Shown one piece after another: positions 20,675 to 32,128 of a DNA stretch of 64,000 bases; the stretch's first letter is position 1, and every line of letters begins with the position of its first letter. Where the stretch lies: contig JAJEKV010000052.1 of the NCBI GenBank assembly GCA_021234155.1, positions 8,171,358 through 8,235,357 on the forward strand, read 5' to 3'. The DNA comes from Isoetes taiwanensis. Taxonomy: Eukaryota; Streptophyta; Lycopodiopsida; Isoetales; Isoetaceae. The position numbers and the translations under genes are program-made. Below the pieces are notes generated by a model that was not told the origin of the DNA, searched no databases, and saw nothing but the letters and a program-made list of their open reading frames with translations.

Positions 20675-21885
20675 TTAGTCACTATCTGTTGTGTTTGTGT
20701 CTGGAACTGCATCTGTTTGTTGATTTTCACTTTCTGTGGTATGAAATGTTTTGAGGCGAAAGCCATTAACCAGTGTAGGTAATGGAGTGCCATCTAATTC
20801 AGCCAGCTGGAAAACGCTGGGTCGAACCACTTGAGCAATTTGATAAGGGCCAAGCCATCGAAACTTGAGTTTACCCGGAAAATTTTTGTACCGAGAATCA
20901 TAAAGAAGAACCAAATCTCCTTTCTTGAATGTTTTTGTCTTCAAACGTTTGTCATGTAAAGATTTTTGCAACCGTTGACCATGAAGAACACGAATATAAG
21001 CATCCCTTCTAAGTTCATCCAACTGTTCCAATTGATAAACCCGTGCTTTGAGTGCAGCAGGCGGATTATGGGCAGTAGCCAGTCGAAAACGGAGAGTTGG
21101 GAGAATGTACTCAAAAGGCATGAGAGCTTCTTGACCATAAACCAATTTGAAAGGAGTGTGACCAGTAGCTATTTTGAAACAAGTATTGTAAGCCCAAAGA
21201 ACAGTAGGAAGTTTGTTTTGCCAGTCAGTGCGAGAAGCGTCACAGATTTTCTTGAGAATGGTGACCAGAGTTTTGTTGGTGCTTTCAGCCAAACCGTTCC
21301 CTTGAGGATAGTAAGGTGTGCTCTTGTGATGATGTATCGGGGAGATAATCCGCGGGGTTCCTTGATGGTATGATTGATAAAATGGACACCACGATCACTG
21401 ACCAGCTCCGTGGGGCAGCCGAATCGCGTGATGATTTATTGATAGATGACCTTGGCTGTGCTTGCCGCAGTGTTGTCTGGAAGTGCGCAAGCTTCCGCCC
21501 ATTTGGTAGCGTAGTCAGTGAGAACCACAATGTAGCGGGCACGGGTGTGCCGTGCAGGAGGATCGATGGGTCCCACAAAATCCATTCCCCATTTGCTGAA
21601 GGGAAGTGGCGTGGCGACCGGCGTCAAGGGAAGAGCCGCCACGGGCGTGGGGCGCCCCACACGCCGGGCAAGCGCCACACGCGGCGCGCGGGCGTGAGCG
21701 TCTTTGAAGAGCGTGGGCCAAAAATAACCAGCAAGAAGGATTTTGCGTGCCGTGGTGTGACCATGAAAATGACCACCACCTAGCCCTTCATGGGCTTCTC
21801 GAACAATATCTGGGACCTCATGAGGGAGAACACAGCGTCGAAGGATGGTATCCTTACCCTTTTTGTAAAGATGGCCGGCAACCAT
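20675..21885 (-). pseudogene. Integrase of the Athila-like element
   Basis: The minus-strand frame 21885-21436 has the His part of the HHCC finger (EAHEGLGGGHFHGHTTARKIL), but the CxxC half is lost (ALARRVGRPTP where C..CQR.GRPTP is expected), then WGMDFVGPID with the first catalytic Asp. An in-frame TAA follows VIYQ. The second Asp (ELVSDRG) and the catalytic Glu (PQGNGLAESTNKTL) are read in the 21436-21240 stretch across a frame change. The frame from about 21270 down to 20675 gives the C-terminal domain (KGDLVLLYDSR, KFRWLGPYQIAQV). The three catalytic residues are therefore still encoded although the gene is broken. Confidence 0.85.
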
Positions 21886-22209
21886 GGTGTAGTCACGGAC
21901 CTCGCGGAGAAATTGATGTCGACGGGATTGTCGCTTGGCTGGAGAGAGCGTGGCATCCTCGGGTGGAAGAGCGCCTGTGAGGAGATACTGCTGAAAGTCA
22001 TGAAACCAATGAGGTGTTGCCGTGACCAGAAAGAGTTGAGCGTCAGGAAAGGCATCTGAGACTCCAGTGGAGGGATCATCTGTGTGGATGCGTGAAAGAT
22101 AATCCGGGACAACATGAGATTTGCCGGCCTTGTGAACAATTTCAAAAGGTGCAAATTCTTGCAGAAGGAGGACCCAACGAGCAATGCGCCCCGGGCGTGG
22201 ATTTGTTGA

Positions 22210-22740
22210 TCAAATAAAGAAGTGCCCGGTGGTCAACAAAGAATTTGATCCGACCGCCCAAAAGATAGTGACGGAAGCGTTGGACGCAGAAAAAATTAAA
22301 CCCAAGGCTTTCGCCTGCGTGGCAGAGTAGTTGGCTTCAGCAGAATTGAGTTTTCGGCCGGGCGAAGCGGTTTGGTTTGTCGGTGCGCGATCATATTCTT
22401 GAGAAAGAACATCTCCAATAGCAAAGGCCGGAGACATCGACATGAACATGAAAGGGCTTGTCCCATTGAGAAGGAACAAGAACAGGGGCCCGAAAAGTAA
22501 GCAAGAGCTTCAACTATTGGAAGGCAAAGATCCCCGGGAATTCCAAGCCTGTGTGGATTCATCACCCGTGAGTTTATGAATGGGATCTGCAATGGTCGCG
22601 AGTCCGTGAATGAAAGTGGAGTAATAATTGACCTTACCCAAGAAAGAGCGTGTTTCCTTAATATTGGCTGGTGCTTGAGCCTTGAGCACACAAATTGATT
22701 TTGGGTTGGATCCGTGGTGATACCGCTTTCTTTCGACCAC
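22210..22740 (-). pseudogene. RT connection and RNase H of the Athila-like element
   Basis: Minus-strand pieces: SFLGKVNYYSTFIHGLATIADPIH (the RT-RNase H connection) at about 22660-22590, then AIGDVLSQEYDRAP and KLNSAEANYSATQAKALGLIF at about 22430-22290. The frame changes twice. The next stretch encodes the RNase H end one frame over (VDHRALLYL). Confidence 0.8.
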
Positions 22741-22745
22741 ATGGC

Positions 22746-23762
22746 CTACCAGAACACACCAAGTGACCTTAAAAGGTGCATTTCACCGGGATTGAGACTA
22801 ATGGGACTCATCACATTTCTGAAAAGACGAAGTTCCAATTTATCCAAATGGTCAGCCATGGAACTGTAGGCAGAGAAGTCATCTTGAAAAATTTGCAAGA
22901 AGGGATTTTCCTTCATAAAATCATGAAAAACTGAGAGCATGATACGTTGAAACGTGGATGGAGAGTTTGATAATCCAAAAGGAACCACCTTGTAGGCAAA
23001 AAGTGACTTACCGGTGGTGGTGAAAGTAGTCTTGAGTTGATCAGATTCTTTGATTGAGATCTGATTGTAGCCAGAAAAACCATCCATGAAGGAGTACATC
23101 TCATGTCCAGCAACCTCTTCCAGAACCTGGTCTGTGAAGGGAAGTGGAAAATGATCACGCTCCGTGGCCTGATTGAGTTTGCGGTAGTCCACGCAAACGC
23201 GGATCTTACCATTGTGTTTGAGGGCAAGGACGATGGGGCTCACCCATTCAGAATGTTTGACCTCATAGATCAAACCTGCAGCAAGGAGTTTGTCGATTTC
23301 TGCCTTGACGCGATCACGGTAATTGGGGTTGAGCCGGTACTGTCGTTGCTAGACTGGACGTGCATCAGACTTGGTAGGAATAGTGAGTTCCCCCAAGGTT
23401 TTGTTGATCCCCCGAAGATCTCTGTAGCTCCAGGCGAAAATGTGTTTGAACTTTTTGAAGAGCGTGACGGCCCTGTTACGATAGGGTGTCGGAAGATTTG
23501 CAGCAATTCGGACAGGCTGATTGTTGCCTACGTCCACAATCTCGACTTCAGGAGTCTGAATATGGGGGATAACTTCCGCGGTCCCGACAATATGAGCAGG
23601 AGGTTGAAGCATAACAGATGCGCGTGGCACTCTGCGTGGTGAAAAGAGAGGTTGCCGAGTGGCATCAAGCGAGCAGGTTGCTTCATAACGGCGTGTACAT
23701 CTAGGAGTGGCGGGAGGTTCAAGATTCGAAAAGTGATCAACACGCGTTGGATTCGATTGCAA
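22746..23762 (-). pseudogene. Reverse transcriptase of the Athila-like element
   Basis: The upstream frame 23762-23349 ends with HIFAWSYRDLRGINKTLGEL, the usual approach to Ty3 RT, and is closed by a TAG where the family has a sense codon (PV-stop-QRQYRLNPNY). The RT core follows in frame: KHSEWVSPIVLALK, RVCVDYRKLNQAT, FMDGFSGYNQISI, FGLSNSPSTFQR and FQDDFSAYS with the Asp pair intact, to 22746. FxDDFSxY is characteristic of Athila/Tat RTs. Confidence 0.9.
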
Positions 23763-24082
23763 GGAGCGGGTAAAGGGTCAAGCAAAGCAGCCACAGCCTG
23801 GTCCTGATCAAGAGTCATTTCTCCCCAAAGATCAAAGATATTCGGGGTAGGATGATGAGGCGGCACTCACGGGTGGAGCCCGAACTTGATAGATATTCTG
23901 GCGCCCTCGTAATTCGTGTGAGAGAGAGAGGGTTCAAGATTGTCGACGGAAATGATTTTGCCTCGTTTCCAAGTCCATGGTGGCATTGAGGTGACCATCT
24001 GTAATGACTAAGCGATCCGCGGGCCCAAGAATGGATACTCTTGGCCGGCGGAGAAAAGGTCCGGCCGACCAACATTTCATAA

Positions 24083-25027
24083 TCACCGGATCTTCTCCAG
24101 CCTTCCAAACACCAAATTCCAAGGGGAATCGAGATCACCAATGTTGATGTGAACAAGAGGCGGACGCCTTGAGGTCTCGCGGATATGGCCATTGGCCAAT
24201 TTGATGTCATATGGGGCACGATAGAGTTGTTTGATGCCCATTTGTTTGCGGAGTTTATCCGTGATGAGATTGACCGCACTACCTCCGTCAATTTGAACAT
24301 GATTGACTTGTTGATTGCCCACCGTGGCATGTACCGTGGGAGTAGAGATAGCAACAGCCCCAACCAAAACAGTCGGGAGTGGTAACTGGTCCTTGAGAGC
24401 AGGACGGAGTTTCAAAATTGTGGCCAAACTTAAAGGAATTTTGATTTTTGCGAGCTCCTCTTGGAGTTCCAGAGGCACATGAGAAAAAGGATCGGCTGGA
24501 TCTATAGGTGTGGGAGTGCGTGGTAAAGAAGCAGCAACTTCTTTGAGTAGGTCAACGTCTGCAGCGATATTTGGATATGTTTGAGAGCGTGGAGGTTGAG
24601 ACGTGGAAGGTGCTTCTTGTCTTTGTTGAGCTCTAGTGGTGGCATGAACATTAGCCAACGTGCGGCCTTCAGCAGCTTGCATGAGGTTCAAAATGCTTTG
24701 GCGAACTTTAGGCATAACATGCGGCATGAGTTTCTCCAAGTCAGGTGCAAAGTGAACCTTTTTTGCTTCTTCATGAGGAATGGTGTCGACAGCAAAGGCA
24801 GGTTGCGTGCCATTAGGAATAATGGTTAGGGACGTGGCCTCGGTGGGCGGAAACCAAACCAACCCAATTTGATGGCTGGACTGGAGGATTAAGAGCCTGA
24901 AAAATTTCTTCCTGTGCTTGTTGATCCATCTGAGGTTGATTGGCAGGAGCTGGTTGATAGCGTGATTGCTGAGGCGCGCGAGGTGGCTTCCGAAGAACAG
25001 GACGCGGGCCTTGTTTGCCATTAGCAA
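24083..25027 (-). pseudogene. Aspartic protease region of the Athila-like element
   Basis: This frame overlaps the end of the gag frame (24813-25027) and is shifted relative to it. It contains a long linker and then HVQIDGGSAVNLIT, a retropepsin-type active site with Asp-Gly-Gly-Ser in place of the usual D-S/T-G. The frame is lost after 24083 (LVFGRLEKIR) and resumes in others to 23815. Confidence 0.75.
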
Positions 25028-26273
25028 TCCAGAGTTGGTAAGCCGTGAGGCGGACCGATGTGGTCTGATTTGTGCCAGGAAGCCGCTTTTGAACTTGTGG
25101 AAGTTGAGGACACGCCGCGGTGGTATGACCCCATTCTTGACGGTGATAACACCGAAGCCGAAGGATCAAAAGGAGGACGTGTGTTGGGTCCCCGTTGTTG
25201 CTCTGTTGCGTCGATAGAGTTGATTGGGTTGCGCTCGCAGGTGGTGGCTGCCGATATTGCGATTGGTGCCTTTGAGGTGTGGTTTGCACTTGATAAACCA
25301 TCTTGTTGCGAAAGGGGTAGGATGAGTGCGAAAGTGCACTCTTCCGTGACATGATTGCACATGTTGCATCTTTTACAATGAGGCGGGCCATTGGTGGAGT
25401 TGCACTCATTCGCCAAGTGGCCTTGATATTTTGCGATATGGCACCGATCCGACCGCTACCGGATTGGCGTGTTGAGGTTGAACAGCCAGCCCGGGGAACC
25501 ATGACGGGTGGAATGAAAGGGAGCTCCTGAAGAGCCACGCCACGGGAGGAAACATTGACTGAGTGATTGACAAGATCGATAGCCTGCTCCAAAGTCTTCG
25601 GGCGCAGGTATTCAGTCATGAGTCGGATAGCTGGAGGAAGTCCTTGGAGAAACCAGACCAAGATCTGGCTCTGTGTGGGGTACTCCTTGAGTTTGCTGAG
25701 CAGAATGTGAAGTCGATCTGCAAAATCCCTGGCAGACTCCGTGGGCTCTTGTTGAAGGTCATTGAGTTGCTTGAGATGAAGCTGATCATCATCCGTGGTC
25801 CCATAGTGAGAAAGAAAAGCAGTTCTCATTTCTGACCAATCTTGTTTCCAGTGGCTTTTGTTGGACATGAGCCATTGATGAGGGGAGCCACGCAGCGTTG
25901 TGGAAAAGATGTGGAATTTCAGTTGAGGTTGCGCATGACCATTCAGGACAGCCAGAGCCTCAAATTCTTCCATGTGGGCCTGAGCACTTTGGTCTAAGGG
26001 TTTGCCTTTCGTGTTGCCAAAGGTAGGATAAGTCAGCTTAAGGGTCTGAAAGGTAGAGGTAAAAGTGCTGGGCTGGACAGGAACATGATAGTGAGGATAT
26101 TGAGGTGGAGTTGGAGGTGGTATGGTGCCGAAAAGACCCTGCTGAAGGGGTTGCTGAGATGGAGGTACTGGAGGTGCGTGATCATTGGTTTTGAGGTCGG
26201 TAAGGTTGTAAACAGGAAGAGTGGTGGGAAATGTAGGGAAGGGAAATTCCCGGGAGGAGCAAAAAAGAGACAT
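24813..26273 (-). pseudogene. Gag of the Athila-like element
   Basis: The start is taken at the ATG at 26273 (MSLFCSSREF); the same frame stays open upstream into the 5' LTR, but earlier starts look untranslated. A Pro/Gln-rich N-terminus is followed by the retrotransposon gag domain (HMEEFEALAVLNGHAQPQ, RGSPHQWLMSNKSHW, FLSHYG, ARDFADRLHILLSKL). Two zinc knuckles are damaged differently: the first (CKRCNMCNHVTEEC, a perfect C-x2-C-x4-H-x4-C) is one frame over at about 25375-25335, and the second is in frame but its second Cys is Arg (CYHRQEWGHTTAAC). Confidence 0.8.
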
Positions 26274-26673
26274 GTGGATATCCCCGCCCACCCGTAGGGA
26301 GATGATGGTTGTCAAGGCGTAGGCGCATGGCCGTAAGACCGATGGATGAAGGCATGTTCGGGGTATGAAAGTAAGGTTGAGCAGTGTTGAGCCGGATAGG
26401 GCTCCCCGGATAGTGATGAGGAGACCGAGGTCAGGAGCAATGTTTGCACGCTTTGAGGCGAGAATTTGGGCGAGACATGACACGAGGGGTGGGTGGCGCC
26501 GACCGAGCCCTAGACCTAATGTGGCCTCCCTCAATGTCATAAGCAGATCCATACATGTCACGCAAACGGCTTCCCTTCGATGGCGCCCAAGCGAGACGCC
26601 GTCCGGGGAAAGAAGTTCTTCCGGGCGCGGAAGTTTTGGACGCACATTGCATGTAAGAAAGGAAAATCGAATC

Positions 26674-26695
26674 AGACCCGGCAATGGGCGGCATG
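26674..26695 (-). other. Candidate primer binding site
   Basis: Directly inside the 5' LTR the minus strand reads TGCCGCCCATTGCCGGGTC after a CA. It resembles the tRNA-Asp-type primer site (TGGCGCCGTTGCCGGGGA) used by Athila elements, with several mismatches. It fits the RT assignment but is not proof. Confidence 0.35.
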
Positions 26696-27290
26696 TGTTT
26701 GGGGTCCGGGTTCGGGAACGCCGCAAAGACGTACCCTCTGCGGAGGACCCTTTGATCTAACAGAGAATCCGGGACTATGTCACGCTGGGATTTGCAAGAA
26801 GAGAACAAGAAGAAGAAAATAGAACAAAAGAGAACAATGAGAGGAAAATGATAAGCTTCCTTGATATCAATGATGAACATACATGAGCTCTCGCAATCGA
26901 GAGAAGACTGAAAGGAGACAAGACTCAAAACTCATCTAAAAACTCATGTGCTAGCTCTACTCATATATATAGTACAATGGCCTTTGGCCTAATATAGACA
27001 CTCTGACTGATCTCGGTGCCGACTCCTGGAAGGAGGCCTGATTTGCAGGAATGTTGGCGGTGCCTCTTGAAGTGTCTAGAATCACTGACGCCGACGCTGG
27101 GTGTGACGTGGGCCGCCACTTGTCCGAGCGGCGCCTCTTGTTGACCGGGACGCAGTTTTGATCGCGTGGTGCGCCGCTTGGTCTTTCACGAGCCTTTGAT
27201 GGCTGACCCGTGGCTGACTGTGGATCCTTGTTCTTGACCTGGTCCGTCGTATGCATGAATAGTCCTGTACCAGGAGGCACAGGACTAACA
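26696..27290 (-). repeat. 5' LTR
   Basis: The partner of 16135-16745, 595 bp. It includes the same translated tail of ORF3 (VSPVPPGTGLFMHTTDQVKN), here without the upstream gene. Confidence 0.9.
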
Positions 27291-27295
27291 TTTGT
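27291..27295. repeat. Target site duplication TTTGT (right)
   Basis: Identical to 16130-16134. Confidence 0.85.
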
Positions 27296-28157
27296 CTTGG
27301 CTGGTATTTGATACCGGTTATCTCTCACACTGTTGTAAACTTTTTTTCCAAACATATTCAAGAAATCTTCTACGCGAAATCTTGATAAAACAAAGTAATT
27401 TGAACACCATTTTTCTATAATACCAGTTGCCTTGCATGACATATTGACATTGCTTACAAGTATCTTCTACATGGGGTATTTTTGCATCAAATTGAACGAA
27501 AGAAATGTTCTCGGCACCCTTGTTTCTTGTATTACATATGGTTTCGAAGGTTAAAGTGAGTATTGTATGAATTTGAGTATAAGGTTATCGCAAAATGGAA
27601 TATTTCCATTTCGTGTATTGTTGGAATGGTTTTGATGTGGTCGATCAGGCTGATGCCATGGTTTGATGTAGGTTGCCATGTTTAGCAGGTAAATATTTTT
27701 GTTCTTAGAAAGCTATGTCTGCATTACATGGCGATTCTAGATATCTGATGTTGCTGGCAACCGGCGTTTAGGCCAGGGCCTTGGATCTTTGGAGCTCAAG
27801 TTGCCATTGCTGCCTTATCTTCAGACTGAGCACTGGATCTGCCATAGGTAAGCGTGACTAGGGAGATTAACCTAGTCATGGAATTATTTTGCTTTCTTAT
27901 TTCAGCAGAGCAGAAGCAAAAAGCCTCCTAGACATTTGTCCTTCGTTTATTTTGCCCACTGTTAGTTTTGGTAGCCCAAGGATGGAATCTCAGACATTTG
28001 TCTGTTCATTAGGATGAGCTGGAGTATGTGAGTTCACAAGAACAAGCCTTAGGGTTGGTGAAGTTGAACAGATTTAGAAACATCCTTGAAATTACAGGTC
28101 ATACACAGTAGTTGCTTGCACAAGCACTGTTTACAGAATTTCTTACAAACTAGGTGC
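27296..28157. other. Right flank of the LTR element, no gene identified
   Basis: The minus strand is open at 27442-27300 and stays open across the pre-insertion junction for about 17 codons, so the LTR element may have landed in an exon or an older repeat. I do not recognise the product. Beyond 27450 nothing is seen. Confidence 0.35.
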
Positions 28158-28174
28158 TTAATTACGTATTGGAT

Positions 28175-28561
28175 TTACGGGACGACCCCCAAGGGGGAAC
28201 AGGAGAAAGGACGAGAGGAGACTGGGGAAGCGGCACCTGTGCGCAGGAGATCGGCTATAGCAGAGCGAGCAAAGTCTAGGTGGGCAGACACGGACGAGTG
28301 GTTTGAGGCGGCGAAAGCAACAGACGGACACGTGGATGACCAAGGAAGGCGATAACCAAACTGTATCCAACTCAACACCTGTTGTGAGGAGCAAATGGAT
28401 TGCCAAAAAGGAAGAGACGCATGGAGGCGATCCAGGACTATAGTAGCAGAAGCCAAACCATCAGCTGGGGAGGGGTCGATGCCAAGATGAGGAATGACCA
28501 ATGTGAACGGAGCACATTCTGAAAAGAGGCCACAAACTGTAAGTAAACAACCTAGCAACAA
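28175..28561 (-). pseudogene. RT N-terminal fragment, DIRS-like
   Basis: A 128-codon open frame with LHASLPFWQSICSSQQVLSW, FGYRLPW, then ASNHSSVSAHLDFARSAIAD, LLRTGAASPV and CSPLGVVP. The order (W..G.. then NhxS, F..I..LL..G, PLgVV) is how RTs of the DIRS (tyrosine recombinase) class begin. It is cut off just before the catalytic palm, at about 28175. It could instead be another RT class, since no YxDD is present to decide. Confidence 0.4.
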
Positions 28562-28988
28562 TGGAAATCATCAAACCAAGTAGGCATTGGGATCCATGTA
28601 GCACCATGCAAGCCTATAACCCTGCACGCCGAGTTAAACCAACACAAGCTCAAACCTAAAACCTCGCATACAAAAATAACCCACATGCAACCTTTAACCC
28701 GCGGAGAAAAAATTGCACGAATACTAGAGAAAGCTTTCGAGGCAAGCACAACACATAAACAACCTAACATGTTGTAACCATAAAATAATGGTAACCAACA
28801 AACTCAAACCTAAGAACAACAAACGTGAGCTAACAAAGAATGGGACGAGCCAACAACATTCAACGAATACCATACATCATAGTATTGCTTTAACCTCAAA
28901 ACAGAAAAATCAGGGGGGAACATGAATCATGGACCGGGACGAGGAAAAAATGGAGTCGGGGCCGGCACCAAAGGACCCGGGGGTGGAA

Positions 28989-29977
28989 TCAAAAGTGCAG
29001 AGGAGTGCTAGGGAATCCGGCATTAGCGCGAGCATGGCAAGTTTCAATACGATGGCCAAGACGACCACAAAAAGCGCAAAAGGGACGAGAACCGGATTTA
29101 GATGAAGAGAACTGGGAAGGAGGCGCAGCAGAGAAGGAAGAGCCAGTGGAGGGAGCAGAGGGTCTTGAAGCAGAGGGGCGCCGATCACGGTGCATTTGCC
29201 GAGCTAGCTTTAATTTCCTGGAATCATCAGCAGATAAAGCGGGGCCCGCATGGTCATCAAAATCCAAGGCGACGTCATAGCCTTCGCGGATCGCAATAAT
29301 CAAAAACTTCATCCTCTCGCAGAGTGGCATTTTTACCTTCCTCAATAATCAAGAATCGTGACGGGCACCCGAGGGGACAAAGCCGCCAAACGGGCATGAA
29401 GCTCCCGTAATCTTGACTCCGCGGGCACAAAGGAACTCATATTGGTGGCGCGACGCATTCCTCTTAAAGTTGGGATGCACCGAGACGCCCGTTTCTCAAC
29501 CTCCCGGGCGGCACCTCAATCCGCCATGCACGTAAGCCGCCGGGCAAGTGAAGACAAGGTTCTCAGATTGCGCCATCCTCAGAATCGAGGGTCTCGGCAA
29601 AGAACCGAGGCACCATATCCAAAGATGGAGAAGGAATGGAGGGGCCCGCGGTCGGCAAGGAATGGCTGAGCCCTATAGAAGGACTGCGGGGCCGAGAAAA
29701 ACCGGGGCGGAACCGGGGCAAAAGAAACGTAAGAGACAACCCGAGATGGACCTACCAACCCAAGTGAGAAGTCATGCTCGCGCATCCGACAGAGGGATCG
29801 CCAAGATGGCAGTTCACCGTATGCCAGAGGAGTGCATGGAAGGCACCTCAGGTGCAATAGAAATTGCAGCGGCGCGCACGCCGGACAAAGGGTAGAAAGG
29901 GCGGTAATCGATAGTAACCCGGCCACCGCCGGCTCAGAAGAAGCCTGAGATGTGCTAGGAGAGCCCTGATCTACCAT
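28989..29977 (-). pseudogene. Gag-like relic with zinc knuckle
   Basis: It begins at an ATG at 29977 (MVDQGSPSTSQASSEPA), changes frame at least twice, and reads in its last part YDVALDFDDHAGPALSADDS, a Ser/Pro-rich linker and FCAFCGRLGHRIETCHARA, a perfect C-x2-C-x4-H-x4-C zinc knuckle, ending at 28989. It lies directly upstream of the RT fragment at 28175-28561 on the same strand and probably belongs to the same element. Confidence 0.55.
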
Positions 29978-30223
29978 GCTGTAAAAAGTCTAGTAACAGC
30001 AAGTCGCACGCATTAGAATGAGACAAACAACAAACGATAAAGACATACAGCGCATGGGGAGAGAAAAATAAAAGGATGGACGATGCACGGAACCACAACA
30101 ACATAAACGTAGATATCGTCACAACACACCTGGGGGGAAAGACAACTAACGACCACGAGACAAAAACCTTAGCTACCTAGAAAAAATGCAAGGGAAATCA
30201 TAGTCGAGGTGACCCTGGACGAT

Positions 30224-31010
30224 ATGAAAGATCCTAAAGGTGATATTGGGGAAACAATGACCATAAAACCGGAAATATGCAGGCAAAATACCAAATTTAT
30301 GGAGCAAAAAATAAAATAACCATGGGGTCGTTATAACCAATCATATGCCCAAGGAGAGAGCAAACTAAAGGTGAAAGCAATCGTATGAAAGATCCTAAAG
30401 GTGATACTGGGGAAACAATGACCATAAAACCGGAAATATGCAAGTAAAATACCAAATTTATAGAGCAAAAAATAAAATAACTATGGGGTTGTTATAACCA
30501 ATCATATGCCCAAGGAGAGAGCAAACTAAAGGTGAAAGCAATCATATGAAAGATCCTAAAGGTGATACTAGGGAAATAATGACCATAAAACTGGAAATAT
30601 GCAAGCAAAATAACAAATTTATAGAGCAAAAAATAAAATAACCATGGGGTCGTTATAACCAATCATATGCCCAAGGAGAGAGCAAACTAAAGGTGAAAGC
30701 AATCATATGAAAGATCCTAAAGGTGATATTGGGGAAACAATGACCATAAAACCGGAAATATGCAAGTAAAATACCAAATTTATAGAGCAAAAAATAAAAT
30801 AACCATGGGGTCGTTATAACCAATCATATGCCCAAGGGGAGAGCAAACTAAAGGTGAAAGCAATCATATGAAAGATTCTAAAGGTGATACTAGGGAAATA
30901 ATGACCATAAACCGGAAATATACAAGCAAAATACCAAATTTATAGAGCAAAAAATAAAATAACCATGGGGTCGTTATAACCAATTATATGCCCAAGGAGA
31001 GAGCAAACTA
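30224..31010. repeat. 161-bp tandem repeat, 4.9 copies
   Basis: The motif atgaaagatcctaaaggtga starts at 30224, 30385, 30546, 30707 and 30868 (with atgaaagattct in the last), exactly 161 bases apart. Copies differ by a few substitutions and one or two short indels. The array ends at 31010 after gagcaaacta. It lies behind the gag-like relic and may be part of the leader of that element. Confidence 0.95.
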
Positions 31011-31589
31011 GAGCCCATGTAACAAAAAACGACCGACTACTACCGAACAAACGTCATAAAGAACCCCTAGGAAAAAGGGGTAATCACAGAATTATAGAGC
31101 TATCCAACCAACCTTGAAACCGAAAAAACTCAAAGAACAAACTTGAGAGAAGAGGAGAAGATAGGGAAAGAGGGTAAGAGAATGATGGCAACGTCGAACG
31201 ACAAAAAAGGGGGGCTAATGCCAGGAGAACCCGATCTGGGCATCCCCGTAAAACAGGGGATCGAACCTGGTATCCCCCCATTTAAAGAAGGCGGAGGCGG
31301 TGGCGATGGCAGGCCGGAAACAATAAAGGCAGAAACCAGAAAACAAACAAAGGGGGAGTCGAAAACCTGAGGTGGTGATCAGAGCCATAAAGTGGGGGCC
31401 GAAAAGAACAGAGGTAGAGAAACGGCCAGATAATAGAGAAAAGAACAGAATCGGCCTGTATTGAAGAAAATTTACTTTGAAGAATCGGCCTGAAGGGAGA
31501 AAAGAACAGAATCGGCCTATCTATGGTACTCCTGGAAGAAAATGGTTCAATCTCTACGGCCTAGCGCCCAACCAAGCTGATCGGACCAG

Positions 31590-31956
31590 GCCAGATCCGG
31601 TCTGATGCCCCACTGCCAATCAATCTGGCAGACGGCAAACCGGGGGCAGATCTTGCCCAAACAGGCTGTGGGCGATCAAACCAAAGGGATTTACCAAAAA
31701 ACAAACCCAGATAGGGATAATCGGCCAGAACATAGGAAAAAAGGAGGAGCTTAAAGGAAGAATCTGTGAAGCCATATCGGCCCGGGGCCGATCCATGCTG
31801 ATCGGACAAAACAAACCGGTTGATGCCCTACTGCCAATCGATCTGGCAAACGGCAAACCGGGGCTAAAACTTGCCCAAGCGGGTTGAGGGCCGATCAAAC
31901 CAACAAAAAACAACCAGAAAAAACCGATCAAACCAACAAAAAACAACCAGAAGAAA
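31590..31956. repeat. Diverged direct duplication and 33-bp tandem pair
   Basis: About 100 bp at 31580-31680 recurs, diverged, at 31800-31905 (shared tgccaatc.atctggca, cggcaaaccgggg, gatcaaacca). Within the second copy ccgatcaaaccaacaaaaaa is repeated at 31891 and 31924, a period of 33. Confidence 0.7.
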
Positions 31957-32128
31957 CCGACAGAGAAAGAAACCACAGAACAGATACGTGCTCAATGCAT
32001 AAAAAACAGATAAAGCACCACGAAACTAACCAATACCGCTATCAAAACTCACTTACTCGCAGCATCCACAGAGCGTGGCACATGGATTCAAGCAAAGGGA
32101 GAGATTAAAACCGTAAAGAAAATAACAG

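Larger units (their letters stand above)
16135..27290 (-). mobile_element. Athila/Tat-like Ty3/gypsy LTR retrotransposon
   Basis: It has paired LTRs (611 and 595 bp) in direct orientation, each beginning TG and ending CA, a 5-bp target duplication, and a G-rich polypurine tract next to the left LTR, which places the 5' LTR on the right. Minus-strand order is gag, protease, RT, RNase H, integrase, then a long extra ORF, with a small opposite-strand ORF between integrase and the extra ORF. The RT motif (FQDDFSAYS, HFPLPFTDQ) is of the Athila/Tat kind rather than the chromovirus kind. Frameshifts and stops occur in every gene, so the copy is dead as read. The insertion falls inside an open frame of unknown origin on the minus strand. 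Confidence 0.9.

Noticed and set aside
30224-31010. Evenly spaced repeats considered as a CRISPR-like array
   Set aside because: Repeats are contiguous 161-bp units without unique spacers, in plant nuclear DNA.
31220-31292. tRNA-like T-arm (ggttcgatcccc on the minus strand) and a GATACCA word
   Set aside because: No cloverleaf, anticodon arm or acceptor stem can be formed around it; it is part of a local inverted repeat.
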